Part shown: positions 40,974 to 49,516 of the stretch, piece by piece
Layout: every line of letters begins with the position of its first letter
How positions within the stretch are numbered: position 1 is the stretch's first letter
NCBI GenBank assembly: GCA_036756705.1
Contig: DAIOKN010000015.1
Coordinates: forward strand, 1-51,962
Reading direction: 5' to 3'
From: Caproicibacter sp002399225
GTDB taxonomy: Bacteria; Bacillota; Clostridia; Oscillospirales; Acutalibacteraceae
DNA: 51,962 nt
Program-made: the position numbers and the translations under genes
Notes under the pieces: model-generated
What the model saw: only the letters and a program-made list of their open reading frames with translations
The model's database searches: none
Told to the model about the DNA's origin: nothing

Positions 40974-42323
40974 ATGGGTAGATTATTTGGAACGGACGGA
41001 GTCCGCGGAGTCGCCAACAGCGAACTGACCTGTGAGCTTGCCATGAGCATCGGGCGAGCGGCCGCGATGGTGCTGACCGACAGCAATCACCGGCACCCGA
41101 AAGTCCTGATCGGCAAAGACACGCGTTTATCATCCGATATGCTGGAAGCGGCCATGACGGCGGGACTTTGCAGCGTGGGCGCGAACGTCGTCCGCCTCGG
41201 AGTTGTACCAACTCCGGCGGTTGCCTTTCTGGTGGGAAAATACAAGGCAGACGCCGGCGTGATGCTGACGGCCTCGCACAACCCCTGTGAATTCAATGGG
41301 ATCAAGATTTTCAGTGGGGACGGATACAAGCTGCCCGACGCGCTGGAAGAGCAGATCGAATCCATCGTGCTGGATCACTCGCAGGAACCCGTCTGTCCGG
41401 CCGGCGGTGCGATCGGAAGCGTTTCGGAGGCGCCGAACACCGTGCGCGACTATGTAGATCATATTAAAAGCACCGTGCCGTTCGCACTGAACGGCATGAA
41501 AATTGCGGTTGACTGCGCCAACGGTTCCGCAAGCCGCACGGCGGAGCTGCTCTTTTCCGAGCTCGGCGCCGAATGTCATATGCTTTCCAATCATCCGAAC
41601 GGGATCAACATCAACGATGCGTGCGGTTCCACACACATGGAAAACCTGATGCGTTTTGTCGGGGAAAACGACCTGGATGCGGGCGTTGCGTTCGACGGGG
41701 ATGCGGATCGGTGCCTTGCCGTAGATGAGAATGGCCGTCTGGTGGACGGCGATTTTCTAATGGCAATCTGTGCTGCCGACCTGAAATCGCGCGGAAAGCT
41801 GGCGAAAGACACCGTGGTTGGCACCATTATGACGAACATGGGCTTCAACCGCTTCTGTGAAGACGACGGGATCAAGTTCGAGGCAACCAAGGTCGGCGAC
41901 CGGTATGTGCTGGAAGAAATGCTTCTGGAAGGCTACAATTTCGGCGGCGAACAGAGCGGCCACATCATTTTTCTCGATTTTGCCACCACCGGGGACGGTC
42001 AGATGACGGCCGCGCAGCTTCTTAGCATCCTCAAGAGGAGGGAAGCGAAGCTTTCCAGCTTGGCAACTCTGATGACGCGCTACCCGCAGGTGCTGGTTAA
42101 TGTCGAGGTCGGGCAGGAGGGAAAGCTGCGCTTTTACACGGATTCGCAGGTGAAAGATGCGGTGGAAGCGGCAAAACAGCAGCTTGGGAACCGCGGCCGC
42201 GTCGTGGTCCGCCCCTCGGGCACGGAACCGCTGCTGCGGGTGATGATCGAAGGGGAGGACGAGAAGGAAATTGCGCAGGTTGCAAATTCCATCGCAGCTG
42301 TCCTCCGCGACAGGCTCGCTTAA
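40974..42323 (+). CDS. glmM: Phosphoglucosamine mutase
   Basis: 449 residues. Interconverts glucosamine-6-phosphate and glucosamine-1-phosphate on the way to UDP-GlcNAc for peptidoglycan. N-terminus MGRLFGTDGVRGVAN is diagnostic. The phosphoserine is Ser101 in TASHNP; the Mg-binding loop is FDGDADR near 241-247; sugar and phosphate loops are GGEQSGH and RPSGTEPLLR. GGAG lies ~12 bases upstream of ATG. It supplies precursor to the uronate-sugar pathway elsewhere in the window. The gene may be read from ruvB through the 95-base gap. Confidence 0.97.
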   Translation: MGRLFGTDGVRGVANSELTCELAMSIGRAAAMVLTDSNHRHPKVLIGKDTRLSSDMLEAAMTAGLCSVGANVVRLGVVPTPAVAFLVGKYKADAGVMLTASHNPCEFNGIKIFSGDGYKLPDALEEQIESIVLDHSQEPVCPAGGAIGSVSEAPNTVRDYVDHIKSTVPFALNGMKIAVDCANGSASRTAELLFSELGAECHMLSNHPNGININDACGSTHMENLMRFVGENDLDAGVAFDGDADRCLAVDENGRLVDGDFLMAICAADLKSRGKLAKDTVVGTIMTNMGFNRFCEDDGIKFEATKVGDRYVLEEMLLEGYNFGGEQSGHIIFLDFATTGDGQMTAAQLLSILKRREAKLSSLATLMTRYPQVLVNVEVGQEGKLRFYTDSQVKDAVEAAKQQLGNRGRVVVRPSGTEPLLRVMIEGEDEKEIAQVANSIAAVLRDRLA

Positions 42324-42353
42324 AAAGATCGGCAGGAAGGCAAGGAGAATGGA

Positions 42354-43217
42354 TTGAGAGTTGCAGACTGGAAGGACTATGAACTGATTGATACTTCCGC
42401 GGGGGAACGGCTGGAACGGTGGGGGACGGTGCTCCTGATCCGCCCGGATCCGCAGATCCTGTGGGACACGCCGAAAAAGAATCCGCTGTGGAAAAGGGCG
42501 GATGCCCACTACCGGCGTTCCTCCTCCGGAGGTGGCAGCTGGCAGGTGCTGAAAAGCGTGCCGCCCGTTTGGAGCATCCGGTACGGGAACCTCAGGTTCC
42601 GTCTGAAAACTATGGGCTTTAAACATACGGGAATTTTTCCGGAACAGGCCGTCAACTGGGATCTGGTGATGGCTCTGATCCGCAGGGCGGGCCGCCCCGT
42701 CCGGGTGCTAAACCTTTTTGGCTACACGGGGGCCGCCACGCTGGCGTGCCTTTCGGCCGGGGCGGAAGTCTGCCATGTGGACGCTTCAAGGGGAATGGTC
42801 ACCTGGGCGAAGGAAAATGCCGCTGCCTCCGGCCTTCAGGATCGCCCTGTGCGCTGGTTGGTGGATGACTGCCAGAAATTTGTGCGGCGGGAACAGCGGC
42901 GCGGCAGAACTTATGATGGCATCATCATGGATCCTCCCTCCTACGGTCGCGGGCCGGGCGGAGAAGTCTGGAAGCTGGAAGAGCAGATTTATCCGCTGGT
43001 GGCGGACTGCATTCCCCTGCTTTCGAAACAGCCGCTGTTTTTCCTGTTGAATTCCTACACGGCCGGCCTATCTCCCGCGGTGATGAAATATTTGCTCGGC
43101 ATTTTGGTTTCGAAGCGTTTTGGGGGAAAACTCTCTTCGGATGAAATCGGTCTTCCTGTCACACAGAGCGGACTGGTCCTGCCGTGCGGCGGCACGGCGG
43201 TCTGGCAGGCAGAATGA
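42354..43217 (+). CDS. Class I SAM-dependent methyltransferase, RlmI/RlmK-like
   Basis: 287 residues. An N-terminal beta-rich part (WKDYELIDTSAGERLERWG) precedes a Rossmann methyltransferase fold with SAM motif I VLNLFGYTGAATLACLSAGA near residues 116-135, acidic motif II DASRG and catalytic-type DPPSYGRG near 198-205. DPPS is typical of RNA or protein nitrogen/carbon methylases of the PF10672 group. The PUA domain of true RlmI is missing. Probable rRNA methyltransferase, target unknown. TTG start at 42354 is set by AAGGAG six bases upstream. Confidence 0.82.
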   Translation: MRVADWKDYELIDTSAGERLERWGTVLLIRPDPQILWDTPKKNPLWKRADAHYRRSSSGGGSWQVLKSVPPVWSIRYGNLRFRLKTMGFKHTGIFPEQAVNWDLVMALIRRAGRPVRVLNLFGYTGAATLACLSAGAEVCHVDASRGMVTWAKENAAASGLQDRPVRWLVDDCQKFVRREQRRGRTYDGIIMDPPSYGRGPGGEVWKLEEQIYPLVADCIPLLSKQPLFFLLNSYTAGLSPAVMKYLLGILVSKRFGGKLSSDEIGLPVTQSGLVLPCGGTAVWQAE

Positions 43218-43239
43218 AAGGGAAGGGGGAGAAAACTCG

Positions 43240-43623
43240 GTGGAGAAAAAGAAAAAGTGCGGCGCCGGCTTTGTGATTGCTCTGCTGGCCATAGTTACCA
43301 ATCTGTTTAAGGGAGTGAAAAACTCTGGCCTTGAGATCAGTCTCCTGTATCTTCTTACCCTGGTGGCGCTGCTCTTTGGGGCCTATTGGCTGTTTACCCG
43401 GCTGAAAAGCGCCGGAAAACCGAAGTCCCGCCTGTGTGGCATGCCTCCCGCGGCGAAGAAACCCGCTGCTTTTCCACTCGGAGAAAGCTCTTTCAAAACG
43501 CACTTCAAACCCACCACCATGCAGGAGGACGGCGCGGAACAGTGGAAAAGCCTGTATCAGGCGGGCCTGATCACGAAGGAAGAATACAGGGAAAGATTGA
43601 ACCGGTTCTCCGGGCAGGGTTGA
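43240..43623 (+). CDS. Small membrane protein with C-terminal SHOCT-like segment
   Basis: 127 residues. Two membrane helices (~8-25 and ~33-54: FVIALLAIVTNLF and LEISLLYLLTLVALLFGAYW), a basic linker, and a C-terminal stretch EQWKSLYQAGLITKEEYRERLNRF that matches the SHOCT pattern (leucine-rich, LKxLxxxGlITxEEFxxkK) seen at protein ends as an oligomerisation element. The GTG start at 43240 follows GGGGGAG at eight bases; the ORF open from 43120 overlaps the previous gene. Function unknown. Located 33 bases before ecfA1. Confidence 0.6.
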   Translation: MEKKKKCGAGFVIALLAIVTNLFKGVKNSGLEISLLYLLTLVALLFGAYWLFTRLKSAGKPKSRLCGMPPAAKKPAAFPLGESSFKTHFKPTTMQEDGAEQWKSLYQAGLITKEEYRERLNRFSGQG

Positions 43624-43656
43624 CGGACGGTATGGCAAAGGAATGAAATTTCATTG

Positions 43657-44553
43657 ATGAAGGATTATATCACAGCGGACAATGTCACATTTTCATATGA
43701 GCCTCAGGAGGGGGAAAAGCCGGTTGAAGTTCTCCACGGCGTATCGCTCGGTATCCGGAAGGGAGAATTCATCGCGCTGCTGGGGCATAATGGTTCGGGA
43801 AAATCCACCATGGCGAAGCAATTCAACGCCATGCTGCTTCCAAACGGGGGTAAGGTCTATGTGGACGGCCTCGACACGCTCGACGAGGATCTGAGGCTGG
43901 AAATCCGCCGCCGGGTCGGCCTGGTTCTGCAGAACCCGGACAACCAGCTTGTGGCGAGCATTGTCGAGGAAGATGTGGCGTTCGGTCCGGAAAACCTCGG
44001 CGTTCCGCCGCCGGAGATCCGCCGCCGGGTAGACGATGCCCTGAAAGTGGTGGAGATGTACGACTACCGCCTGCACGCGCCGTACAAGCTTTCCGGCGGG
44101 CAGAAGCAGCGCATCGCCATCGCGGGAATCATCGCGATGCAGCCGGACTGCATCGTGCTGGACGAGCCTACCGCTATGCTGGACCCGCGCGGGCGCGACG
44201 AAGTTCTCGAAACGATTCATCGGTTAAATCGTGAAAAAGGGATCACCATTGTCCTGATTACGCATTATATGGACGAAGCGGTCAGCGCGGATCGCGTCAT
44301 AGTTATGGACGACGGCAGAATCCTGACGCAGGGAACCCCGCGGGAAGTCTTTTCCCAGGTGAAACTTCTCAAGGAACATCAGCTGGATGTGCCGCAGTCC
44401 ACGGAACTGATCTACCGGCTCAAGGCCGCGGGAATCCCCTTGCCGGACGGAGTCCTGACTGCCGGAGAATGTGTTGCCGCGCTGGAGCCTCTGCTGAAAC
44501 CGTCCGGGAAATCGAAAGGATCGTCAATAGGAGAAACAAATGCCTGTCATTGA
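43657..44553 (+). CDS. ecfA1: Energy-coupling factor transporter ATPase EcfA1
   Basis: 298 residues, ABC ATPase of the shared ECF module. Walker A GHNGSGKST near 45-53, Q-loop in VLQNPDNQLVA (the NPDNQ form typical of EcfA), signature LSGGQKQRIAIAG and Walker B CIVLDEPTAMLDPRGR. The C-terminal tail (~235-298) is the extended dimerisation part of ECF ATPases. ATG 43657 immediately follows an in-frame TTG. Overlaps ecfA2 by 14 bases. Powers uptake through S components such as those at 3.3-4.4 kb. Confidence 0.95.
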   Translation: MKDYITADNVTFSYEPQEGEKPVEVLHGVSLGIRKGEFIALLGHNGSGKSTMAKQFNAMLLPNGGKVYVDGLDTLDEDLRLEIRRRVGLVLQNPDNQLVASIVEEDVAFGPENLGVPPPEIRRRVDDALKVVEMYDYRLHAPYKLSGGQKQRIAIAGIIAMQPDCIVLDEPTAMLDPRGRDEVLETIHRLNREKGITIVLITHYMDEAVSADRVIVMDDGRILTQGTPREVFSQVKLLKEHQLDVPQSTELIYRLKAAGIPLPDGVLTAGECVAALEPLLKPSGKSKGSSIGETNACH

Positions 44554-45406
44554 AACAAAAGAACTCACCTTTTTGTATGGCGTCGGAACTCCGTTTAGCA
44601 AAACCGCCATTGACCGCGTCAGCATTTCTATTGAACAAGGGGAATTTCTCGGCCTGATCGGGCACACCGGCTCCGGAAAATCCACGCTGATCCAGCAGTT
44701 CAACGGACTTTTGAAACCGACTTCCGGCCAGGTGCTGCTCAACGGCAAAGATATCTGGGCCGAACCGAAAAAAATCCGGCAGGTCCGCTTTCAGGTCGGC
44801 ATGGTGTTTCAGTACCCGGAACATCAGCTGTTTGAAGAGACCGTTCTGAAGGATATCTGCTTTGGCCCGCTGAATATGGGACTTTCGGAAAAGGAAGCGC
44901 AGGACCGGGCCCGGGAAGCGGCGCGCTTTGTCGGCCTGCCTGCCGAATTGCTGCAAAAGAGCCCGTTTGAGCTTTCAGGCGGCGAAAAACGCCGCGCGGC
45001 AATCGCCGGAGTGATCGCGATGGACCCGGACGTGCTGATTTTGGACGAGCCGACGGCGGGGCTGGATCCACGCGGCCGGGATGTGCTGCTCGGGCAGATC
45101 AAAGCTTACCACCGTGAACGGCATAACACGGTGATTCTGGTTTCCCACAGCATGGAGGACATCGCACGCGTGGCGGACCGGGTTCTGGTGATGAACGAAG
45201 GAAAAGCCGTGATGTTGGACAAAACCGAAAAGATTTTTGCACGCGGCCGGGAACTGGAGTCCCTTGGCCTGCGGGTGCCGGAAATCACGCAGATCCTGCT
45301 TACCCTGCGGGAGCACGGCTGCCCGGTCAGTCCCGTTCTGACGGTTGACCAGGCGGTGGAACAGCTTCTGCCGCTGCTGGAAAAAGGGGGTGCCGCCCGT
45401 GGTTAG
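44540..45406 (+). CDS. ecfA2: Energy-coupling factor transporter ATPase EcfA2
   Basis: 288 residues, second ATPase of the module; pairs with EcfA1. Starts MPVIETKELTFLYGVGTPF, the extended VGTPF insertion being typical of EcfA2. Walker A GHTGSGKST, Q-loop VFQYPEHQLFE, signature LSGGEKRRAAIAG and Walker B VLILDEPTAGLDPRGR. SD ATAGGAG precedes ATG within the end of ecfA1. The stop overlaps ecfT by eight bases. Confidence 0.96.
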   Translation: MPVIETKELTFLYGVGTPFSKTAIDRVSISIEQGEFLGLIGHTGSGKSTLIQQFNGLLKPTSGQVLLNGKDIWAEPKKIRQVRFQVGMVFQYPEHQLFEETVLKDICFGPLNMGLSEKEAQDRAREAARFVGLPAELLQKSPFELSGGEKRRAAIAGVIAMDPDVLILDEPTAGLDPRGRDVLLGQIKAYHRERHNTVILVSHSMEDIARVADRVLVMNEGKAVMLDKTEKIFARGRELESLGLRVPEITQILLTLREHGCPVSPVLTVDQAVEQLLPLLEKGGAARG

Positions 45407-46226
45407 AAACATCACGCTCGGCCAGTATTTTCCGGGCAATTCGCTCATTCACCGAATGGATCCGCGCATGAAAGTTTTGCTCACCCTTGTCTTCATCGTT
45501 TTTATCTTTATTGCAACCAATTTTCAGGGGCTTGGACTGATGATACTGATGATGGTGACGGTTCTCCGCCTTTCGGAAGTGCCGCTGCGGCAGTACCTGA
45601 AGAGCCTGAAAGCCGTTCTGTTTATTGTGGCGTTTACCTTTGTGCTGAACCTGTTTTACGGCGGCGGTCCCACCGTATGGCAATGTCGTTTTCCCCACTT
45701 TACGATGAGAATCACGGAGGGCGGGATCAGCAATGCCGTTTTTGTCGCCGTGCGGATTTTCAGCCTGATTCTGTTCAGTTCGGTGCTGACCTTTACCACT
45801 TCGCCAACCCAGCTGACCGACGCGATGGAGCGCCTGATGAAACCGCTGAAAGTTTTTCATGTCAAGGTTCATGAGATTGCCATGATGATGACGATCGCGC
45901 TGCGGTTTGTGCCGACTCTGCTGGAGGAGACCGACAAGATCATGAACGCGCAGAAGGCCCGGGGCGCGGATTTGGAAAGCGGCGGATTCATGCAGCGGGT
46001 CAAATCGCTGATCCCGATTCTGATCCCGCTGTTTGTCTCGTCGTTCCGGCGGGCATATGACCTGGCGATGGCGATGGAATGCCGCTGCTACCACGGCGGG
46101 GAAGGGCGCACCAAAATGAAACAGCTTCACATGTCCGGCCTGGATGCTGCGGCCGCCGCCGGTTCCGCCCTGTTCTGCGTGGGGGTGCTGGTTTGCGCCT
46201 TCCGCTTTCCGGCCGCTTTGCGATAA
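45399..46226 (+). CDS. ecfT: Energy-coupling factor transmembrane protein EcfT
   Basis: 275 residues, five to six membrane helices. It transmits ATPase movement to the S component. The first ARG-type coupling motif is visible as AQKARGADLES; the second appears altered (AMAMECRCYHGG). N-terminus LGQYFPGNSLIHRMDPRMKVLLTL is the family signature (GxYxPxxSxIHxLDPRxK). GTG start at 45399 overlaps ecfA2 and follows AAGGGGG. Operon ecfA1-ecfA2-ecfT-truA is the standard Firmicute order. Confidence 0.95.
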   Translation: MVRNITLGQYFPGNSLIHRMDPRMKVLLTLVFIVFIFIATNFQGLGLMILMMVTVLRLSEVPLRQYLKSLKAVLFIVAFTFVLNLFYGGGPTVWQCRFPHFTMRITEGGISNAVFVAVRIFSLILFSSVLTFTTSPTQLTDAMERLMKPLKVFHVKVHEIAMMMTIALRFVPTLLEETDKIMNAQKARGADLESGGFMQRVKSLIPILIPLFVSSFRRAYDLAMAMECRCYHGGEGRTKMKQLHMSGLDAAAAAGSALFCVGVLVCAFRFPAALR

Positions 46227-46242
46227 AGGAAAGGAGAAGTTC

Positions 46243-47001
46243 ATGAGAAACCTACTGCTTACCCTCTGCTTTGACGGGGCAGACTACCATGGCTGGCAGA
46301 TTCAGCAGAACGCCGTTTCCATTCAGCAGGTTTTTCAGCAGGCTTTGGGGCGGGTCCTGGGAAGTCAGCCGGAGATCAAGGCCTGCAGCAGGACCGATGC
46401 GTTCGTTCATGCCCGCAAATTCTGCGTCAGCCTTCGTACGGACCGCGCAATCCCGTGCGAGCGGCTGACCGGCGCGCTGAACCATTTCCTTCCGGACGAT
46501 ATCGCCGTGCTTTCCTGCCGGGAGGTCCCGGAAGAGTTTCACGCGCGGTATTCCTGCCTCGGCAAGGAATATGAATACCTGATCTGGAATGAAAAGATCC
46601 GGAATCCTTTTTTGAACGGAAGGGCGCTGCATTACTGGTACCCGCTGGATTTGCCCCGGCTGAACCGGGCCGCCGCCTGTCTGACCGGGTCCCACGACTT
46701 TACCTCTTTCTGCGCCGTGGATGCCCGGGAGCGCGGTAATCTGACGCGCACGGTGACCGAGGCAAGATGGATGCGGAACGGCGGAAAAGTCAGCTTTTTT
46801 GTAACGGCAGACGGATTTTTGTATCATATGGTCCGCATTCTGGTCGGCACCATGCTCCGGGTGGCGGAGGGAAAGCTGGTGCCGGAGGACATGAAACGGA
46901 TTCTTGCGGCGCGCGACCGCAAGGCGGCGGGGCCCACCGCCCCACCTCAGGGACTGTATCTGAACAAGGTCTTTTATAAGGACGTGAAGCTCAATGTCTG
47001 A
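46243..47001 (+). CDS. truA: tRNA pseudouridine(38-40) synthase
   Basis: 252 residues. Isomerises uridine 38-40 of the tRNA anticodon arm. The catalytic Asp lies in SRTDAFVHA near residue 49; the normal sequence is GRTDAGVHA, so the Gly after DA is Phe here. Other family marks: GADYHGWQIQ near the start, ARYSCLGKEYEYLI and the C-terminal FLYHMVRILVGTML. SD AAAGGAG before ATG. It follows ecfT by 16 bases in the common Firmicute arrangement, and its stop overlaps the next gene by eight bases. Confidence 0.94.
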   Translation: MRNLLLTLCFDGADYHGWQIQQNAVSIQQVFQQALGRVLGSQPEIKACSRTDAFVHARKFCVSLRTDRAIPCERLTGALNHFLPDDIAVLSCREVPEEFHARYSCLGKEYEYLIWNEKIRNPFLNGRALHYWYPLDLPRLNRAAACLTGSHDFTSFCAVDARERGNLTRTVTEARWMRNGGKVSFFVTADGFLYHMVRILVGTMLRVAEGKLVPEDMKRILAARDRKAAGPTAPPQGLYLNKVFYKDVKLNV

Positions 47002-48226
47002 AAACGGGCGGCGCTACGATACTTCGGAATTTGACATGACAAGGGATCATCCCCCGAAAGCGGGTAGGCGGCCGCCTATTTTCGGGGAGCGTACGGTTCC
47101 GCGCTGGGTTTACCGGATTGCCCTGATCCTGTTTCTGTGCATCCTTGGGACTCTCGGGTGGATGAACAGGGAAAATCTTACCCCGGCCAATGTTCTGGAG
47201 TGGGTGCAGACGAAAGTGGTCGGCATGGGTATGGGCGACGGATACCCTCATTCCATTGCCGGCACCTCCGTTCAGCCGCAGAATTTTCTTGCCGTCGATA
47301 AAAATCTCTGCTTTGCGAGCGACACCTCGCTCACCCTGCTGAATTCCACAGCAAAAGAGCTGGTTTCCCGTCAGCACAGTTTCAGCGACCCGGTCCTCCG
47401 GTTTAACGGAAACCGGATGCTGCTGTATAATCTCGGCGGAAGAGGCTATCAGCTGGAAGGCTTCAATCAGACGTTTCAAAAGGCCAGCCTGAGCCAGAAT
47501 ATCATTTCCGGCGCGCTGGACCGCCAAGGCGGGTATGCGCTGCTGACCGAAGCCGAGGGGTACTGCGGGGAACTGACCGCCTACACCTCGGACGGCCGTG
47601 AACAGTCCCATTACTGGTTCTCAGACTATTACCCGACAGCGATCGCCCTGAATCCGAAAGGAAATATGGCGGCTGTTACCGGAGTCAACGTGGCAAATGG
47701 GGCTGTGAAGTCGGTCATCTACCTGCTGAATCTCAACAGCACCAAGACACAGCAGCCGTTTGCGGTGTATGAAGGAAATCTTCTGTTTGCCGTTTCGTGG
47801 GACGGAGACAATTCCGTGACTGCATTCGGGGATCGGGCTGCCGAGTTCCTTGATGTGGGCCGCCGCTCGAAAGCTGAATTCAGCTATGCCGGCAAACGTC
47901 TGACGGCTTACAGTTCTTCCGACGGCCTGGCGGCGGTAGGGCTGTTGCCCTATGAGGGTTCTGCAAATTCCAGTTTGGTGCTTCTCAGCCATTCCGGGCA
48001 GGAAATTCTTTCCCCGTCTTTGCAGGGAACGATCCGCTCCGTTTCCGCTTTTGGTTCCGCAGTGGCCGCTCTGTGCGGCCCAAAGGTTTATTTTTACACC
48101 TCGTCCCCCGCCGGCTCCGCCGGCAACCGGGATGCGGGCAGCGATGCGAAAGCAGTTGCCATACGGGACGAAACTTCCGCTTATGTGCTTGGGGTTTCGG
48201 AAGTCCGGATGGTTTCCGACCGTTAA
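46994..48226 (+). CDS. DUF5711-type membrane-anchored beta-propeller protein
   Basis: 410 residues. Cytoplasmic N-terminus (~1-38), one helix (~39-57: YRIALILFLCILGTLGWM) and a long extracytoplasmic domain of repeating beta-segments (for example DKNLCFASDTSLTLLNSTAKEL, NRMLLYNLGGRGYQL, GALDRQGGYALLTEA, GNMAAVTGVN), resembling a WD/PQQ-like propeller as in DUF5711 proteins of Clostridia. Function unknown; an extracellular scaffold or sensor is imaginable. Start overlaps truA by eight bases, so it is translationally coupled. Confidence 0.75.
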   Translation: MSENGRRYDTSEFDMTRDHPPKAGRRPPIFGERTVPRWVYRIALILFLCILGTLGWMNRENLTPANVLEWVQTKVVGMGMGDGYPHSIAGTSVQPQNFLAVDKNLCFASDTSLTLLNSTAKELVSRQHSFSDPVLRFNGNRMLLYNLGGRGYQLEGFNQTFQKASLSQNIISGALDRQGGYALLTEAEGYCGELTAYTSDGREQSHYWFSDYYPTAIALNPKGNMAAVTGVNVANGAVKSVIYLLNLNSTKTQQPFAVYEGNLLFAVSWDGDNSVTAFGDRAAEFLDVGRRSKAEFSYAGKRLTAYSSSDGLAAVGLLPYEGSANSSLVLLSHSGQEILSPSLQGTIRSVSAFGSAVAALCGPKVYFYTSSPAGSAGNRDAGSDAKAVAIRDETSAYVLGVSEVRMVSDR

Positions 48227-48231
48227 ACGGC

Positions 48232-48260
48232 TTGTGCAAACGGCTGTTTTGTGATATATT
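48232..48260 (+). promoter_or_regulatory. Promoter before cvpA
   Basis: TTGTGC (48232-48237), 17-base spacer, TATATT (48255-48260), in the 86-base gap after the DUF5711-type gene. Confidence 0.6.
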
Positions 48261-48312
48261 GCTTTGTATGCGGATAAATTGGTGTGCTTATTTCCTTTCA
48301 GGGAGGCAAAAA

Positions 48313-48867
48313 GTGGGGACCTTTTACGACCTTGTGCTGCTTGGTATCCTTTTGGTCTTTATTGTTTTCGGTTTTCGCCGGGGGATTGTCCGGTCGTTCG
48401 TTGAACTTGCCGGTTTCCTGGCATCCCTCGTTTTTTCCATACGCCTTTCGGGGCGGTTTGCCGCCGCCGCGTCCCCGTATGTTGCTAAAATACTGCCGTC
48501 TTTCCACCCCGGCCGGGCGATGAACAAAGCTTTGGCGGTGATTATCCTGTTTGTCATCATGGAGATTCTGGTTCATCTGATTGCCTCTGCTGCCGACCAT
48601 CTTTTCCGGCTTCCGGTTCTGCGTCAGGTCAATGCGCTGCTGGGAGGCGTGTTTGGGCTGGTCAAGGGAGTGGCCGTTGTGTTTGTCATTTGCGCCTTAA
48701 CGCGCCTTGCGGTCCCTGCCGGCGCCGCCGCCAAGCCTGCCTGGAAAGGAATTGGAAGCTCTAAAATTTTTCAGTACACGGAACAGAAAAATCCGGTTGA
48801 TTCATTGTTTCGAGCCAATATTTTGAATGGGGTAAACTGGGATGCAGACGAGAAACAAAAACTTTAA
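48313..48867 (+). CDS. CvpA family membrane protein
   Basis: 184 residues, four membrane helices. Starts MGTFYDLVLLGILLVFIVFGFRRGIVRSFVELAG, the typical CvpA opening (xDxxxxxxlxxxxxxGxxrGxxxxl). CvpA proteins are linked to colicin V export and purF in enterobacteria; the role in Firmicutes (YshB-like) is unclear. The GTG at 48313 follows GGGAGG six bases upstream, preferred over longer frames. Its end overlaps the next gene by 26 bases. Confidence 0.85.
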   Translation: MGTFYDLVLLGILLVFIVFGFRRGIVRSFVELAGFLASLVFSIRLSGRFAAAASPYVAKILPSFHPGRAMNKALAVIILFVIMEILVHLIASAADHLFRLPVLRQVNALLGGVFGLVKGVAVVFVICALTRLAVPAGAAAKPAWKGIGSSKIFQYTEQKNPVDSLFRANILNGVNWDADEKQKL

Positions 48868-49453
48868 TGTGCCCAATACGCTGACCATTTTGAGGATTGC
48901 GCTGATTATTCCTTTCGTAATTTATTACGAGGAAGACCGAGTCCTGAAAGCAGCCGCGATTTTAATTCTTTCCGGCCTGACCGACATGCTGGACGGCCTG
49001 ATCGCGCGCAAGTGCCACCAGGGCACGGAACTTGGAGAGATGTTGGATCCGCTTTCCGACAAGCTGACACAGGGTTCGATAGCAATTTGCCTTGCGGTCA
49101 AACAGCCGATTCTCATTCCGTTTCTGATGGTTTTTATCGTGAAGGAATCCCTGATGGTTGCCGGGGGGATCTTTCTCATCAGCAAGAAGCGAAAGCGCCC
49201 CGGCGGCTCCATGTGGTATGGAAAGATCGCAACCGTCCTGTTCTATCTTTCTTTCGGGGCCATTGTGCTGCTGAAGGGAGTCTGGGGAATCGAAAACCTG
49301 ACCGTGTCGGTCACTCTGCTTTCCATCACTGCGGCGTTCATGATTTATGCGTTTGTGCGGTACGCAAAGATCTACTTCAAAATTATGCGTTCCGACGATC
49401 CGAAGTATCGGATTGATATCGACGAGGTTATGGATAAAAAGAGACACGGATAA
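48842..49453 (+). CDS. pgsA: CDP-alcohol phosphatidyltransferase (phosphatidylglycerophosphate synthase type)
   Basis: 203 residues, six membrane helices. The CDP-alcohol phosphotransferase motif D(x2)DG(x2)AR(x8)G(x3)D(x3)D appears as DMLDGLIARKCHQGTELGEMLDPLSD near residues 46-72 and binds two metal ions. NVPNTLTILRIALIIPFVIYY at the N-terminus resembles PgsA and related enzymes, which join CDP-diacylglycerol with glycerol-3-phosphate. A cardiolipin-synthase or other CDP-alcohol role cannot be excluded, so the symbol is tentative. ATG start lies in the end of cvpA. Confidence 0.8.
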   Translation: MQTRNKNFNVPNTLTILRIALIIPFVIYYEEDRVLKAAAILILSGLTDMLDGLIARKCHQGTELGEMLDPLSDKLTQGSIAICLAVKQPILIPFLMVFIVKESLMVAGGIFLISKKRKRPGGSMWYGKIATVLFYLSFGAIVLLKGVWGIENLTVSVTLLSITAAFMIYAFVRYAKIYFKIMRSDDPKYRIDIDEVMDKKRHG

Positions 49454-49457
49454 AAAC

Positions 49458-49485
49458 TTGTAATTCCGTTATTTTATGGTATCAT
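49458..49485 (+). promoter_or_regulatory. Promoter of clpE
   Basis: TTGTAA (49458-49463), 16-base spacer, TATCAT (49480-49485). No CtsR heptad repeat (GGTCAAA) is seen around it. Confidence 0.5.
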
Positions 49486-49516
49486 ATAGAATGATAAAGA
49501 AAAGAAGTGAGCTGAA

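Noticed and set aside
49454..49516. CtsR operator before clpE.
   Set aside because: No GGTCAAA heptad repeat on either strand.
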